Shown here: positions 1 through 9,215 of the stretch, in pieces
Numbering within the stretch: the first letter of the stretch is position 1
Layout of the letters: the number at the start of each line of letters is the position of its first letter
From: Shewanella profunda
GTDB taxonomy: Bacteria; Pseudomonadota; Gammaproteobacteria; Enterobacterales; Shewanellaceae
Reading direction: 5' to 3'
DNA length: 64,000 nucleotides
NCBI RefSeq assembly: GCF_023283765.1
Contig: NZ_JAKILG010000012.1
Location: forward strand, 1-64,000
Translations under genes and position numbers: made by a program
Notes under the pieces: model-generated
Databases searched by the model: none
Seen by the model: the letters and a program-made list of their open reading frames with translations, nothing else
Told to the model about the DNA's origin: nothing

Positions 1-702
1 CGCTAAAAGCCAGTAAACCAACCAAAATAAGAAAGGCAGCATGGAATGGTGATTTTAGGAGCGAGATTTTCTTTGGTTAAGAGATTTAACAAAGCTTAAT
101 CCCGCCCTGGGCATTTAAGGGCTGGGCGCACTAATGTAGTAAAGTCGTTATGAGGAACGAGTGTAGAAAGATTTTGTGATGAAAATGCAGCGCTAAACAT
201 AGGTTTTACATCTCCAGTCATTAGTTAAGTCGAAGTGCTAAATCAATAATCTTTATATGTAAAAAGCATCACCACACGGAGTTGACGAATGCCTAATAAA
301 TAATTTCCTCTACCATAGGATAAGTAGAATAATAAATCAAGCCTACTTGCTAACTTATTTGGTTAACTATTTTTTCAATTATTATCTAAATTATTGACTA
401 AGCATCTGTCACTGAGGTGAGTTAATACAAAAGTGTGTAGATGTCGATTTATACCATTTAAGTTGTCAGTCCCGCTCCTGTTAATAAAATCTTAATACAC
501 ATAGAAACAAGGAACAGGCAGCTCACGCTCGTACACCAAATGAGGACTAACCAGCCGAGTCTATAGCGGAGGGATTTAGTTGGGGTCGCCATATTTATCT
601 CCTGAGTGTTTAAACTACTTAAATTGAATCAGCTGCCTAAGCCGAGTTAGCTTCGGCAGCGTTTGAGGTCGGCTTAGGTGAGCGACTATTCCGAGCAGCT
701 AT
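1..702. other. Non-coding stretch at the left edge
   Basis: No convincing gene is visible in about 700 bases; all frames are broken by stops and there is no ribosome-binding-site plus start arrangement. On the minus strand an ATG at 42 opens a frame running off the window edge (MLPFLFWLVYWLLA), hydrophobic like a membrane-protein start, but it has no Shine-Dalgarno sequence and only 14 codons are visible, so it is not called as a gene. Confidence 0.5.
636..678 (-). terminator. Hairpin downstream of the bd oxidase genes
   Basis: CCTAAGCCGA (636-645) pairs with TCGGCTTAGG (669-678). The inner part of the left arm, GCCGA, can alternatively pair with TCGGC at 653-657, so two mutually exclusive hairpins are possible. 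It lies just after the stop of the minus-strand cydB-like gene and could be its 3' end, although there is no clear T-tract. Confidence 0.4.
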
Positions 703-709
703 TTAGTGA
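662..709. repeat. Dispersed ~48-bp repeat, copy 1
   Basis: A 21-bp stretch starting TTTGAGGTCGGCTTAGG (662-682) recurs exactly at 28047-28067. The similarity resumes at the same offset with AGCAGCTAT (694 and 28079). This copy runs into the end of the cydB-like gene. A degenerate intergenic repeat is the simplest reading. Confidence 0.5.
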
Positions 710-1710
710 TAGCCAGCATCCTTGGTCACTTTGCCGCGGAACACGTAGTAGCTCCAAAAGGTGTAAACCAAAATCAGCGGGATGATCATCAGCGCGCCGA
801 CGAGCATAAAGCTTAGGCTGCTATCGGGTGCTGCCGCCTGCCAAAGGCTGATGTTGGGTGGAATAATGTGCGGCCAGATGCTGATCCCTAAGCCACTAAA
901 GCCTAAGAAAATCAGCCCTAGAGTGAGTAAAAATGGCTGATAGTTATCATCACGATTTAGGGATTTTATCAAGGCCCAACCGCAGGCCAACACCAGCACT
1001 GGCACAGGGGCGAAGTAATATAGATTCGGCAAGCTAAACCAGCGCAGGGCAATATTGGGTTGCACGAATGGCGTCCATAGACTGACTAAGCCAATGGTCA
1101 ACAATAGGCATAAGGTCAGCACTTTAGCCAGTTGCTGCATAGTTGTTTTAAGCTCGCCTTGGCACTTTTTCACCAACCAAGTCGCGCCAAGCAGGGCATA
1201 GGCCAGCATAAGGCCAAAACCGCAGAAGAGTGAGAAGGGCGTTAACCAATCGAAACTACTGCCGCTAAATTGTTGGTCGCTCACCGAAATGCCGGAGATA
1301 AATGCCCCGAGCACTACGCCCTGTGAAAAGGTGGCCGTGATAGAGCCAAACATAAACGCTTTATCCCAGAATGGTTTAGCTTCTGCGCCTGACTTAAATC
1401 TAAACTCGAATGCCACGCCGCGAAAAATCAGTGCCAGCAGCATGATAAGCAGCGGTATGGTTAGCGCTTCGAGTACTATGGCATAGGCGAGGGGAAAGGC
1501 ACCGAGCAGGCTGGCGCCGCCGAGCACTAACCAGGTTTCGTTACCATCCCAAACGGGGGCGACAGTATTAACCATAATATCCCTGTCGTCCTCATCGTGA
1601 ATGAAGGGAAACAGTATGCCTATGCCGAGATCGAAGCCATCCATCACGATATACATTAAGGTGGCAAAAATGATGATCCCGAACCAAATCAAGGGTAGAT
1701 CGAATTCCAT
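703..1710 (-). CDS. cydB: Cytochrome bd-type quinol oxidase subunit II (CydB/CioB-like)
   Basis: Membrane subunit of a bd-type terminal oxidase, which takes electrons from quinol and reduces O2 to water in the inner membrane. The 335-residue protein has about eight or nine hydrophobic segments. It opens with the family-typical MEFDLPLIWFGIIIFATLMY and has the GFDLG motif near residue 27 and WDGNETWLVLGG near residue 54. It lies 60 bases downstream of the subunit I gene on the same strand, so the two are very likely one operon. Length and partner favour the cyanide-insensitive (CioB) branch over the E. coli-type 379-residue CydB. No cydX-like small gene is seen downstream. Confidence 0.93.
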   Translation of the reverse strand: MEFDLPLIWFGIIIFATLMYIVMDGFDLGIGILFPFIHDEDDRDIMVNTVAPVWDGNETWLVLGGASLLGAFPLAYAIVLEALTIPLLIMLLALIFRGVAFEFRFKSGAEAKPFWDKAFMFGSITATFSQGVVLGAFISGISVSDQQFSGSSFDWLTPFSLFCGFGLMLAYALLGATWLVKKCQGELKTTMQQLAKVLTLCLLLTIGLVSLWTPFVQPNIALRWFSLPNLYYFAPVPVLVLACGWALIKSLNRDDNYQPFLLTLGLIFLGFSGLGISIWPHIIPPNISLWQAAAPDSSLSFMLVGALMIIPLILVYTFWSYYVFRGKVTKDAGYH

Positions 1711-1770
1711 GGTGAGCCCTTAAATATGTTTAAGATTGAACAAGTAAACCTAGATTTATGTGCGTTAAGG

Positions 1771-3108
1771 CTAATGACTTGTAACCACCTCTATACCAGG
1801 CCCTTTGCGTATGAGTCGCATCATATAGCGATAACCAACGCCGAAGATGCCACAATAACTGACGATGAAAATCCCTAGGCTGATACTCAGGTGGGTAACG
1901 CTGTGGGAAGACACGGCATCCTGAGTGCGCATTAATCCTTGGATGACCCAAGGTTGACGGCCAAGCTCGGTGGTAAACCAACCCGCTAGTGTGGCGAGCA
2001 ATCCTGCGGGGCCGAGCACCAGTACAAATCGCAGAAAGTGTTTGTTGCTGTAGAGGCTGCCTTTGCGCCTGAGATAAGCACTCCACAGTCCAGCAAAAAT
2101 CATCAATAAGCCTAAGCCGACCATGAGCCTAAAACTCCAGAACACTAACAACACATTGGGTCTGTCCTCGGCGGAATACTCAGTCAAGGCTGGCACTTGT
2201 TTGCTTAAATCATGCTTTAAGATCAGGCTCGCCAGCCCAGGAATTTCGAGACTGAAGTGGTTTTTCTCTGCGTCCATATCGGGAATCGCAAACAAGATAA
2301 GCGGTGTGGGTTTATCGCCCTCATTACGCCAATGGCCTTCCATTGCTGCGACTTTTACAGGTTGATATTCAAGGGTATTTAAGCCGTGAAAATCGCCAAT
2401 CACAGCTTGTAATGGCGCGACAATTAACGCCATCCACATCGCCATAGACAACATCTTGCGGATCGCGGGCGTATCGTTACCTTTGAGTAAATGCCAAGCC
2501 GCCGATGCGCCCACAAAGAAAGCCGAAGAAATAAAGGCCGCCACTGTCATATGGGCTAAACGATAGGGAAATGAAGGGTTAAACACTATCTGAAACCAAT
2601 CCACAGGAATGACGCGATTGTTCACGATTTCAAAACCTTGGGGCGTCTGCATCCAACTGTTTGAAGCTAGGATCCAGAAGGTCGAAATAATCGTACCTGT
2701 GGCGACCATACAAGTGGCGAAGAAGTGTAGGTTTTTGCCTACCTTCTGCTGACCAAATAGCATGACTCCCAGAAAACCTGCTTCGAGGAAGAAGGCGGTA
2801 AGCACTTCATAGGTGAGTAGCGGCCCAGTCACGCTGCCCGCGAAGGCCGAAAAAGCACTCCAATGGGTACCAAATTGATAGGCCATCACTATGCCTGAGA
2901 CTACGCCCATGCCAAAGTTTATGGCAAAAATCTTCGACCAAAATTGATAGAGTTGTTGGTAAACCTCATTCGCTGTTTTCAGCCATAAACCTTCTAATAC
3001 CGCCAGATAAGTGGCGAGGCCGATAGTGATGGCAGGGAAAATAATGTGAAAAGAGATGGTAAAAGCAAATTGGATCCTAGCGAGTACAGTGGCATCAAAA
3101 TCGAACAT
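1771..3108 (-). CDS. cydA: Cytochrome bd-type quinol oxidase subunit I (CydA/CioA-like, short Q-loop)
   Basis: Heme-bearing, quinol-oxidising subunit. The start chosen is ATG at 3108 (MFDFDATVLARIQF), preceded by GAGGAA; an upstream in-frame ATG would add 18 residues unlike the family. The protein is 445 residues, with the early histidine in SFHIIFP (His21, heme ligand position), FGMGVVSGIVMAYQFGTHW near residue 65, and the conserved GRQPW motif near residue 370. The Q-loop region is short compared with E. coli CydA (522 residues), which is the hallmark of the CioA subfamily often linked to cyanide tolerance; the heme content is inference. Forms an operon with the downstream subunit II gene and is divergent from a MocR-type regulator. 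Confidence 0.93.
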   Translation of the reverse strand: MFDFDATVLARIQFAFTISFHIIFPAITIGLATYLAVLEGLWLKTANEVYQQLYQFWSKIFAINFGMGVVSGIVMAYQFGTHWSAFSAFAGSVTGPLLTYEVLTAFFLEAGFLGVMLFGQQKVGKNLHFFATCMVATGTIISTFWILASNSWMQTPQGFEIVNNRVIPVDWFQIVFNPSFPYRLAHMTVAAFISSAFFVGASAAWHLLKGNDTPAIRKMLSMAMWMALIVAPLQAVIGDFHGLNTLEYQPVKVAAMEGHWRNEGDKPTPLILFAIPDMDAEKNHFSLEIPGLASLILKHDLSKQVPALTEYSAEDRPNVLLVFWSFRLMVGLGLLMIFAGLWSAYLRRKGSLYSNKHFLRFVLVLGPAGLLATLAGWFTTELGRQPWVIQGLMRTQDAVSSHSVTHLSISLGIFIVSYCGIFGVGYRYMMRLIRKGPGIEVVTSH

Positions 3109-3224
3109 AATTTCCTCGAGCGATAGGCATTTCTCGTTACAAAGGCATTGATCAAGTAGCATTCACTGAACCCTATATTGGCTCAGCGGTGAAAGCTTGT
3201 GTGCTATTAGACCATGGGATAAGC

Positions 3225-3267
3225 TGGCTATAACAGACACAGAATATCTTGATTTGGCTATAACAGA
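3225..3267 (+). promoter_or_regulatory. Direct repeat at the mocR-like gene start (candidate operator)
   Basis: The 13-mer TGGCTATAACAGA occurs at 3225-3237 and again at 3255-3267, exactly 30 bp apart (about three helical turns). The second copy ends on the A of the proposed start codon. MocR-family proteins typically bind spaced direct repeats near their own promoters, so this is a candidate autoregulatory operator. Its position between divergent genes could also let it affect the cydAB-like operon. Confidence 0.5.
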
Positions 3268-4700
3268 TGGCGAAGTACGAGCAGTTAGCGCAGGAATTAA
3301 AGACCCGAATAGCCCAAGGCGTTTGGCAGGCGGGGGACAAGTTGCCGTCGCTACGTCAAACTGTGGCCGATTCGGGCTTGAGTCTCATGACTGTGCTCAA
3401 TGCCTATCAGCTATTGGAAAGCCAAGGCGTGATCTCGGCGCAGGCAAAATCGGGCTATTTAGTGACGCCAAAGCCGGAATTAATCGCGCGGCAGGGAGAA
3501 GCCTTTCGTTATCCCGAGCGACAAAAGCCGATTTATCTTTCCGATAGCGTGGATATTAATGAGTTTGTATTCAATGTTCTGCAGGCTTCAAAGCAGGCGG
3601 ACATAGTACCCTTTGGCTCAGGATTTCCCGATCCTAGTTTATTCCCGCAACAAGCACTGGCGCGATCTTTAGTTAAGGTGACTCGGCACATGTCACCTTC
3701 TTTTGCCGCCGATAATTTACCGCCAGGAAATGCGGGACTGCGTAAGGCGATTTCCCAACGTTATGCCAAATTGGGCATGAGCATTTCGCCCGACGAAATC
3801 ATCATTACCTCGGGTGCCATGGAGGCGCTCAACTTGAGTTTAGCGACCCTGACCCAAGCGGGTGATTGGGTTGTCATTGAATCACCGACCTTTTATGGTG
3901 CGATGCAAGCCATTGAGCGGCTTAAGCTTAAGGCCATTGCGGTCGCGACCGATCCACAACAGGGGATTGATCTCGAGGCGCTAGCGGAAGTGTTAAAAAC
4001 CTACCCAGTGAAAGCCTGCTGGTTGATGAGCCAACATCAAAATCCCTTAGGTTGCAGCTTATCGGATACTAAAAAACAGGCGCTTTATCAGTTACTAAGC
4101 GAGCATAAGGTCAGTCTGATTGAGGATGATGTTTATCAAGAACTCTATGTCGACTCCAGCGCGCCAAGGCCAGTAAAAGCCTTCGATACCGAAGGACGGG
4201 TGTTGCATTGCGGCTCATTTTCTAAGTCTTTGATTGCTGGTTATCGTGTCGGCTGGGTGGCGGCGGGATGCCATGCACCGCAGTTACAACGCTTACAAGT
4301 CATGTCGACGTTATCGACCAGTGCGCCGATGCAGCTCGCCATCGCCGATTTTATTCAGTCTGCGCAATATGAACGGCATTTGAAACAGTTACGTAAAAAG
4401 TTAGCCAGCCGTAAATTGGCCATGTATCAATTATTGTGCGCGCATCTGCCCGAATCTGTGGGGGTCAATTTCGCCCAGGGCGGCTATTTTCTCTGGTTAG
4501 CGCTGCCATCACATATGGATGCTACACAAATTTATTATCAGGCGATTGAGCGTGGGATCAGTATTGCACCGGGAAACCTGTTTAGTAATCAGGTCGAATT
4601 CCGCCATTTTATGCGTTTGAATGCCTCATACGAGTGCTCGCCAGAGATCATCTCAGCGGTCGTGGTGTTGGCCGAACTTATCCGCAACTATTCGCGTTAG
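3267..4700 (+). CDS. MocR/PdxR-type transcriptional regulator (GntR HTH fused to class I aminotransferase)
   Basis: A 477-residue fusion. Residues 1-70 form a GntR-type winged helix (KLPSLRQTVADSGLSLMTVLNAY, split here: LPSLRQTVADSG then LMTVLNAYQLLE). From about residue 110 to the end lies a fold-type I PLP-dependent aminotransferase, including the lysine region SFSKSLIAGYRVGW near residue 320, where the Lys would bind PLP. Such proteins are PLP- or amino-acid-responsive regulators, and the ligand here is unknown. The start ATG at 3267 lacks a clear Shine-Dalgarno sequence but places the HTH correctly. The gene is divergent from the bd oxidase operon. It could be a pure regulator or keep aminotransferase activity; sequence alone does not decide. 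Confidence 0.88.
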   Translation: MAKYEQLAQELKTRIAQGVWQAGDKLPSLRQTVADSGLSLMTVLNAYQLLESQGVISAQAKSGYLVTPKPELIARQGEAFRYPERQKPIYLSDSVDINEFVFNVLQASKQADIVPFGSGFPDPSLFPQQALARSLVKVTRHMSPSFAADNLPPGNAGLRKAISQRYAKLGMSISPDEIIITSGAMEALNLSLATLTQAGDWVVIESPTFYGAMQAIERLKLKAIAVATDPQQGIDLEALAEVLKTYPVKACWLMSQHQNPLGCSLSDTKKQALYQLLSEHKVSLIEDDVYQELYVDSSAPRPVKAFDTEGRVLHCGSFSKSLIAGYRVGWVAAGCHAPQLQRLQVMSTLSTSAPMQLAIADFIQSAQYERHLKQLRKKLASRKLAMYQLLCAHLPESVGVNFAQGGYFLWLALPSHMDATQIYYQAIERGISIAPGNLFSNQVEFRHFMRLNASYECSPEIISAVVVLAELIRNYSR

Positions 4701-4771
4701 TTTGTGGCGTTAACTTTGGCTGGAAATCTGCAGCTAAAATCTAGGGTTTAAAATCTAGAGTTAAATATTTT

Positions 4772-4795
4772 AGACTTCCAGATGTCTATCTGTTA
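4772..4795 (+). promoter_or_regulatory. MetJ-like operator (three tandem met boxes)
   Basis: Three contiguous 8-mers, AGACTTCC, AGATGTCT and ATCTGTTA, match the tandem MetJ box pattern (consensus AGACGTCT). The middle one matches 7 of 8. They sit about 80 bp before metY, a methionine-pathway gene, so methionine/SAM repression by MetJ is likely. Position and composition are seen; MetJ binding is inferred. Confidence 0.65.
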
Positions 4796-4873
4796 GCTTG
4801 TTGAGCATGCACAAATCTTGTGCAATTCTTAATGTCGATTGAATACTGTGCTGCTACGGATAAGGAAGGGAAA

Positions 4874-6172
4874 ATGAAATTAGAGTCACTGGCATTACAC
4901 CACGGTTATGAGTCAGAAGCGACCACGAAGGCGGCCGCTGTACCTATCTATCAAACCACCTCTTATACCTTCGATGATACCCAGCATGGTGCTGATTTAT
5001 TTGACTTAAAAGTCGCTGGCAATATTTATACTCGGATAATGAATCCTACTACTAGCGTGCTAGAGCAACGTCTGGCGGCCATTGAAGGTGGCATAGGTGC
5101 GCTGGCCGTGGCATCGGGTATGGCGGCGATTACCTATGCGATCCAAGCCCTGACTCAAGTTGGCGATAACATTGTCAGCACCAGTCAGCTCTATGGCGGC
5201 ACCTATAATCTGTTTGCCCATACGCTGCCGCGCCAAGGCGTTGAAGTGCGTATGGCGGCTTTCGATGATTTTGAAGGCCTCGATGAGCTGATCGATGACA
5301 AAACTAAAGCCTTGTTCTGCGAATCGATTGGTAATCCAGCCGGCAATATTGTTGATTTACAGCGTTTAGCCGAGATTGCCCATAAACATGGCGTGCCTTT
5401 AATTGTCGATAATACGGTCGCGACTCCAGTGTTATGTCGCCCCTTTGAGCATGGCGCCGATATCGTTATTCACTCTTTAACTAAATATATTGGTGGCCAT
5501 GGTACGACGATTGGCGGGGTGATTATCGATTCTGGCAAGTTCGATTGGGTCGCTAATAAGGAAAGATTTGCCTTACTCAACCAAGCCGATCCTTCTTACC
5601 ATGGAGTGGTTTACACAGAAGCCTTTGGTCCTGCAGCATTTATTGGTCGCTGCCGTGTTGTGCCGCTGCGTAATACCGGCGCCGCACTGTCACCGCACAG
5701 TGCATTTTTACTGTTACAAGGCCTTGAAACCTTGAGCCTTAGAATGGAGCGCCATTGCTCGAATGCCTTGGCATTAGCCGAATATCTGGTGCTGCATCCG
5801 GCGGTAAGCTGGGTGAACTACGGCGCCTTGCCGAGCAGCCCTTATCAGGATAATTGCCACAAGATCACCGGCGGAAAAGCTTCAGGGATCATCAGCTTTG
5901 GGATTAAAGCGGCCACAGCAGAAGAAGGTAAGCGTGCTGGCGGACGTTTTATCGATGCACTGCAGATGATCCTGCGTTTAGTGAACATTGGGGATGCGAA
6001 ATCCTTGGCCTGCCACCCTGCGAGTACTACGCACAGACAGCTCGATGCCGATGAACTGGCAAGGGCGGGCGTGTCTGAGGATCTTATCCGTATCTCGGTT
6101 GGGATTGAGCATATCGACGACATTATTAACGATGTGGCGCAGGCGCTCGATAAGGCACTGGCTAGCAAATAG
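4874..6172 (+). CDS. metY: O-acetylhomoserine sulfhydrylase (aminocarboxypropyltransferase)
   Basis: PLP enzyme of the Cys/Met metabolism family that makes homocysteine from O-acetyl-L-homoserine and sulfide in the cytoplasm. The start is ATG at 4874 (MKLESLALHHGYE) after AAGGAAGGG; an earlier in-frame ATG at 4820 would add 18 atypical residues. At 432 residues it fits the MetY branch, longer than MetB/MetC. Visible family motifs are YTRIMNPTTSVLEQRLAAIE near residue 54 and the PLP-lysine region SLTKYIGGHGTTIGG near residue 205. A terminator follows directly, so it is monocistronic. Regulation by the MetJ-like boxes upstream is likely. Confidence 0.93.
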   Translation: MKLESLALHHGYESEATTKAAAVPIYQTTSYTFDDTQHGADLFDLKVAGNIYTRIMNPTTSVLEQRLAAIEGGIGALAVASGMAAITYAIQALTQVGDNIVSTSQLYGGTYNLFAHTLPRQGVEVRMAAFDDFEGLDELIDDKTKALFCESIGNPAGNIVDLQRLAEIAHKHGVPLIVDNTVATPVLCRPFEHGADIVIHSLTKYIGGHGTTIGGVIIDSGKFDWVANKERFALLNQADPSYHGVVYTEAFGPAAFIGRCRVVPLRNTGAALSPHSAFLLLQGLETLSLRMERHCSNALALAEYLVLHPAVSWVNYGALPSSPYQDNCHKITGGKASGIISFGIKAATAEEGKRAGGRFIDALQMILRLVNIGDAKSLACHPASTTHRQLDADELARAGVSEDLIRISVGIEHIDDIINDVAQALDKALASK

Positions 6173-6221
6173 CTCGTATCGAATAGCCCTATCTCTCGCT
6201 TATATCGAATAGTGAATAACC

Positions 6222-6259
6222 AAAAAGCCGCCATCGATTCAATTCGATGGCGGCTTTTT
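6222..6259. terminator. Bidirectional rho-independent terminator after metY
   Basis: AAAAAGCCGCCATCGA (6222-6237) pairs with TCGATGGCGGCTTTTT (6244-6259), with an A-tract on one side and a T-tract on the other. It can stop metY from the left and the decayed minus-strand gene from the right. Confidence 0.92.
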
Positions 6260-6278
6260 TATTGCTTTAAAAACGATG

Positions 6279-7019
6279 TTAATCTTGCTGCAGTCGATTT
6301 CTCGCCTTCTGATAGAAGTAAGAAACTGTCAGCAAAATGACCCCGATCAGCATAAAGGCAATGACCTTTTGTACCAGCTCAAAGGAAGCCATATCTAAGA
6401 TAAACAGCCCCGCTGCGAGGTGGATCATATCGGCATGTTGTGGCTTTAATGATTCAGAACTCGTCGTTCTGTCCATGACTGCATTAGCCTTAAGTGGTTA
6501 TTTTGCATTGCTTATTCAAAGATCTTTAAGCGCAAGCAAAGTGAGCTATCATAAAACCTCACATAGCGTAAAATTAACCATAGCAGCCGAAATCCAAGCC
6601 GCAACAAAGGAAAGCTATCACCTCGCCTATGGCCTAACCTTAGGCTTAGCCATACTGCCCATCCTGTTGCATTTTAAGTTAGCACTCGGACTTAATCGCG
6701 AGAATGCCTCGTTTGCTTTAATCGAGTTTTTATCGCTCAAATAGCAGAAGATTTGCATGGCATAAGCGGTTTTGGCAAATAAGGCGTCTTTATAGTGGCG
6801 GTGATACCAATAATGGGCCAAGAGTTTTGCTGCCATGGGCTGGGCTCTACTGTAGCTGGCTCTACGGAAGCTGGTTTAAGGATTTGTGCCGCTGCGGTTA
6901 ATTGGGGCGTGTCTTCGGTGAAAGGCATCACAGTCGCAATGGATGACGTACCCGCCGCCAACGTACTCGCCACCATAGTCAAGCTGGTTTCAGGTGTGTA
7001 TTCCGCGGCAATTTGCTGA
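6279..7019 (-). pseudogene. Remnant of a DUF2339-type membrane protein gene
   Basis: The minus-strand frame 6279-6476 encodes LAAGLFILDMASFELVQKVI followed by AFMLIGVILLTVSYFYQKAR, which resembles the C-terminal membrane segment and tail of large DUF2339 proteins. It has no start that makes a sensible protein. At 6737-7019 another minus frame is Ala/Thr/Pro-rich (TPQLTAAAQILKPASVEPAT), like the linker near the N-terminus of that family. The body, normally many hundred residues, is missing and the middle (about 6480-6740) is scrambled. I read it as an internally deleted pseudogene. The family assignment rests on recalled motif style and is moderate. Confidence 0.45.
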
Positions 7020-7069
7020 TTTTTAGGACATTTCAGACTGCCGCCGCTTTTCCAATTGTCATTGCTCTA

Positions 7070-7112
7070 CATAAAAAGAGCCCTGCATAAAAAGAGCCCT
7101 GCATAAAAAGAG
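7070..7112 (-). repeat. 16-bp tandem repeat over the rlmG terminator
   Basis: CATAAAAAGAGCCCTG occurs at 7070-7085 and 7086-7101, then partially at 7102-7112. Read on the minus strand this is repeated GGCTCTTTTTATG, a GC arm followed by a T-tract. With AGAGCC at 7124-7129 it can form rlmG's terminator, so the terminator's 3' arm appears duplicated in tandem. Confidence 0.55.
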
Positions 7113-7155
7113 TCAGACATTGCCGGCTCTCATTAAAGTGTAAATTCCGATGAGG

Positions 7156-8292
7156 TTATTTCTTCTGCGCTTGTAGGATCACAAATTTACCGTTGGAGGC
7201 AATTGTGGTGCAGTTCTTAAATAAGCGCTGCAATTTCACATGGTATGCCAGATGGCGATTGCCGACGATATGCAGAATCCCCCCGTCTTTTAAGCGGCGA
7301 CGGGCATCTAAAAACATCTGCCAGGCGATATGATCGGTAATGGCTTCACCTTGGTGAAATGGCGGATTACACAGCACCAGATCCGGTTGCACTTCTTCTG
7401 GCAGATGCGTCATGCAGTCGTCCCAATAGAAGTGGCCTTTGTCTGCGGGCAATTGATTGCGTGCCCAGTTTGCCTTGGCTGATGCGACCGCCATTTCAGA
7501 ATCATCGATAAAGTGGATATCAGCCTCTGGGAATAACTGGGCGGTGCGTAACCCCAGCACGCCATTACCACAGCCGAGATCGACAATCGACTTAAAATCC
7601 CCTTTAGGCAGATTGTCGAGCATAATACGTGCGCCAATATCGAGTTTGTTGGCGGCAAACACATTACTTAAATTGCTGATCTCAAGTTGATATTCGGGTA
7701 CGGCCCAAGTGACTTCTTTGGCTAATGGTCTTGGCTTGCCATCGCTGACACAGGTGATCACTCGAGTGTTTTTCCACGCTAAACTGGCGCTTGCTGGGCC
7801 TAAATGCTTAGCAAATATGTCGAGTAAGGCGCTATTGATCGATTTGGCTTTGGCGGCCACTAATACACGAGTGCCAGTGGGTAACACTTGCGACAGGCGC
7901 GTGAGCTGGTGGGCAAAGTAGCTTAAGTTTTTGGGTAACTTCATCAATACTAAAGCTAAGTGATTCGGTAACGTATCGCGGCTAGTGAACCACTGCAGAT
8001 TATCCATAGGCAACTGATTGCGGCCATGATTTTGCTCTGTGCCTAAAAAGCTGGTTCTAGCATCGGTTTCAACAAATAGTGGCCAACTTGGATTCAATTT
8101 AGATAAACCACAGCTTAAAGCGCCGAAACTGTCGTTGATAATGGCGGTTGGCACTGCGGCTTGTTCTGACTCAACAAGGCTTTTGAGTAAGTGTTCATCG
8201 GCGGCATCCCAAGCTTGAAGATTAGATTCCTGCTGAGCCGGATACCGTAAAAGTTCGAGTTCAACACCCGCTACTGAAAATTGTGTTGTCAT
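7156..8292 (-). CDS. rlmG: 23S rRNA (guanine-1835-N2)-methyltransferase RlmG
   Basis: SAM-dependent methyltransferase that makes m2G1835 in 23S rRNA. The start is ATG at 8292 ([18 protein letters not shown]), giving 378 residues, the same as E. coli RlmG; longer upstream frames run into the divergent gene. The C-terminal half carries the Rossmann SAM site, [19 protein letters not shown] near residue 235. The catalytic CNPPFHQG near residue 305 is the NPPF motif of N2-guanine methyltransferases. The N-terminal half is the degenerate methyltransferase-like RNA-binding domain of the RsmC/RlmG group. Divergent from the AlkB-like gene with only 83 bp between them. Confidence 0.93.
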   Translation of the reverse strand: MTTQFSVAGVELELLRYPAQQESNLQAWDAADEHLLKSLVESEQAAVPTAIINDSFGALSCGLSKLNPSWPLFVETDARTSFLGTEQNHGRNQLPMDNLQWFTSRDTLPNHLALVLMKLPKNLSYFAHQLTRLSQVLPTGTRVLVAAKAKSINSALLDIFAKHLGPASASLAWKNTRVITCVSDGKPRPLAKEVTWAVPEYQLEISNLSNVFAANKLDIGARIMLDNLPKGDFKSIVDLGCGNGVLGLRTAQLFPEADIHFIDDSEMAVASAKANWARNQLPADKGHFYWDDCMTHLPEEVQPDLVLCNPPFHQGEAITDHIAWQMFLDARRRLKDGGILHIVGNRHLAYHVKLQRLFKNCTTIASNGKFVILQAQKK

Positions 8293-8375
8293 GTGCCACA
8301 CTGCGCCAATAAATTTAAGGCGCAGATTATCGCAGATTTCATGGCGCAGTGCGACGGCTCGCATGGAGGACGTCA

Positions 8376-9077
8376 ATGCAGCAAGGTAAGTTAGGGTTTG
8401 ATACAGAAGATGAACAGCAGACATCATTCGAGAATATTGATGTTCAAGAGGATATCTTTGCAAATATCACAGTCGTTCAAAATAACGCTGAGCAGGGGGA
8501 GGCTCAAACTAAACCGCCCATCACCTTAGTGCGTGGTTATCTCAACGCCGAGCAACAAGCTGTATTGATCAAAGAAGCGCAGAATTACCCCTTGAGTCGC
8601 CCTGAAATCCAAGTATTCGGTAAGTTCCATGGGATTCCCCGCCAGCAGGTGTGGTTTGGTGATTTTGGCTGCGACTATTTATATTCAGGACTTTTTATCC
8701 GCGCCTTACCTTGGCCTAAATATGCCCACAAGTTGAGGGATAAGTTAGCGCGGGATTTTGGCTTGGCCAGCAATGGCGCATTAGTGAATCGCTACGCCGA
8801 TGGTAAAGATTGTATGGGCGCCCACAGTGATGATGAACCTGAAATTGTCCAAGGTAGCCATATTGCTTCTATTACCTTAGGCGCCACGCGGGATTTTGTG
8901 CTTAAGCATAAGCACAGCCAAACCAAGTACACTATTAGCTTACAAAGTGGTGACTTACTGATTATGCATTGGCCGATGCAGCATAATTGGTTGCATAGTT
9001 TACCTAAGCGTTTGAAAGTGAAAGAACCCCGTTGGAATTACACCTTTAGACAACTCATCGTTAATTTTCATGGTTAA
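8376..9077 (+). CDS. AlkB-family 2-oxoglutarate/Fe(II)-dependent dioxygenase
   Basis: Probable oxidative demethylase of alkylated bases in DNA or RNA. The start is ATG at 8376 (MQQGKLGFD) after GGAGG; an upstream ATG at 8349 lacks such a site. The 233-residue protein has the Fe-binding [20 protein letters not shown] near residue 150 (His-x-Asp). A distal His lies in [15 protein letters not shown] near residue 205, and RWNYTFRQL near the C-terminus is equivalent to the R-x-N-x-T-F-R 2-oxoglutarate motif. The N-terminal 40 residues are acidic and unlike the family core. Architecture resembles ALKBH2/3-like bacterial proteins more than the Ada-operon AlkB. No LexA or Ada box was seen. Confidence 0.88.
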   Translation: MQQGKLGFDTEDEQQTSFENIDVQEDIFANITVVQNNAEQGEAQTKPPITLVRGYLNAEQQAVLIKEAQNYPLSRPEIQVFGKFHGIPRQQVWFGDFGCDYLYSGLFIRALPWPKYAHKLRDKLARDFGLASNGALVNRYADGKDCMGAHSDDEPEIVQGSHIASITLGATRDFVLKHKHSQTKYTISLQSGDLLIMHWPMQHNWLHSLPKRLKVKEPRWNYTFRQLIVNFHG

Positions 9078-9215
9078 TTGCCTATGGTGGAGAACTGCGA
9101 AATATGGCCGGATATAAAGTGGTAGGGCATCAACAAATTGAAAGAGTGAATTTGATCTTTTCCAACTGAAGCAGTACTCTGCGTCCACTGGATTTTCCCA
9201 TTCTGAGACTCGAAT

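Noticed and set aside
1..42. Start of a membrane protein running off the left edge
   Set aside because: Only 14 codons are visible and there is no ribosome site.
6337..6744. A 135-codon plus-strand frame opposite the DUF2339 remnant
   Set aside because: Its first part is antisense to the recognisable membrane tail, there is no ribosome site, and its composition is erratic.
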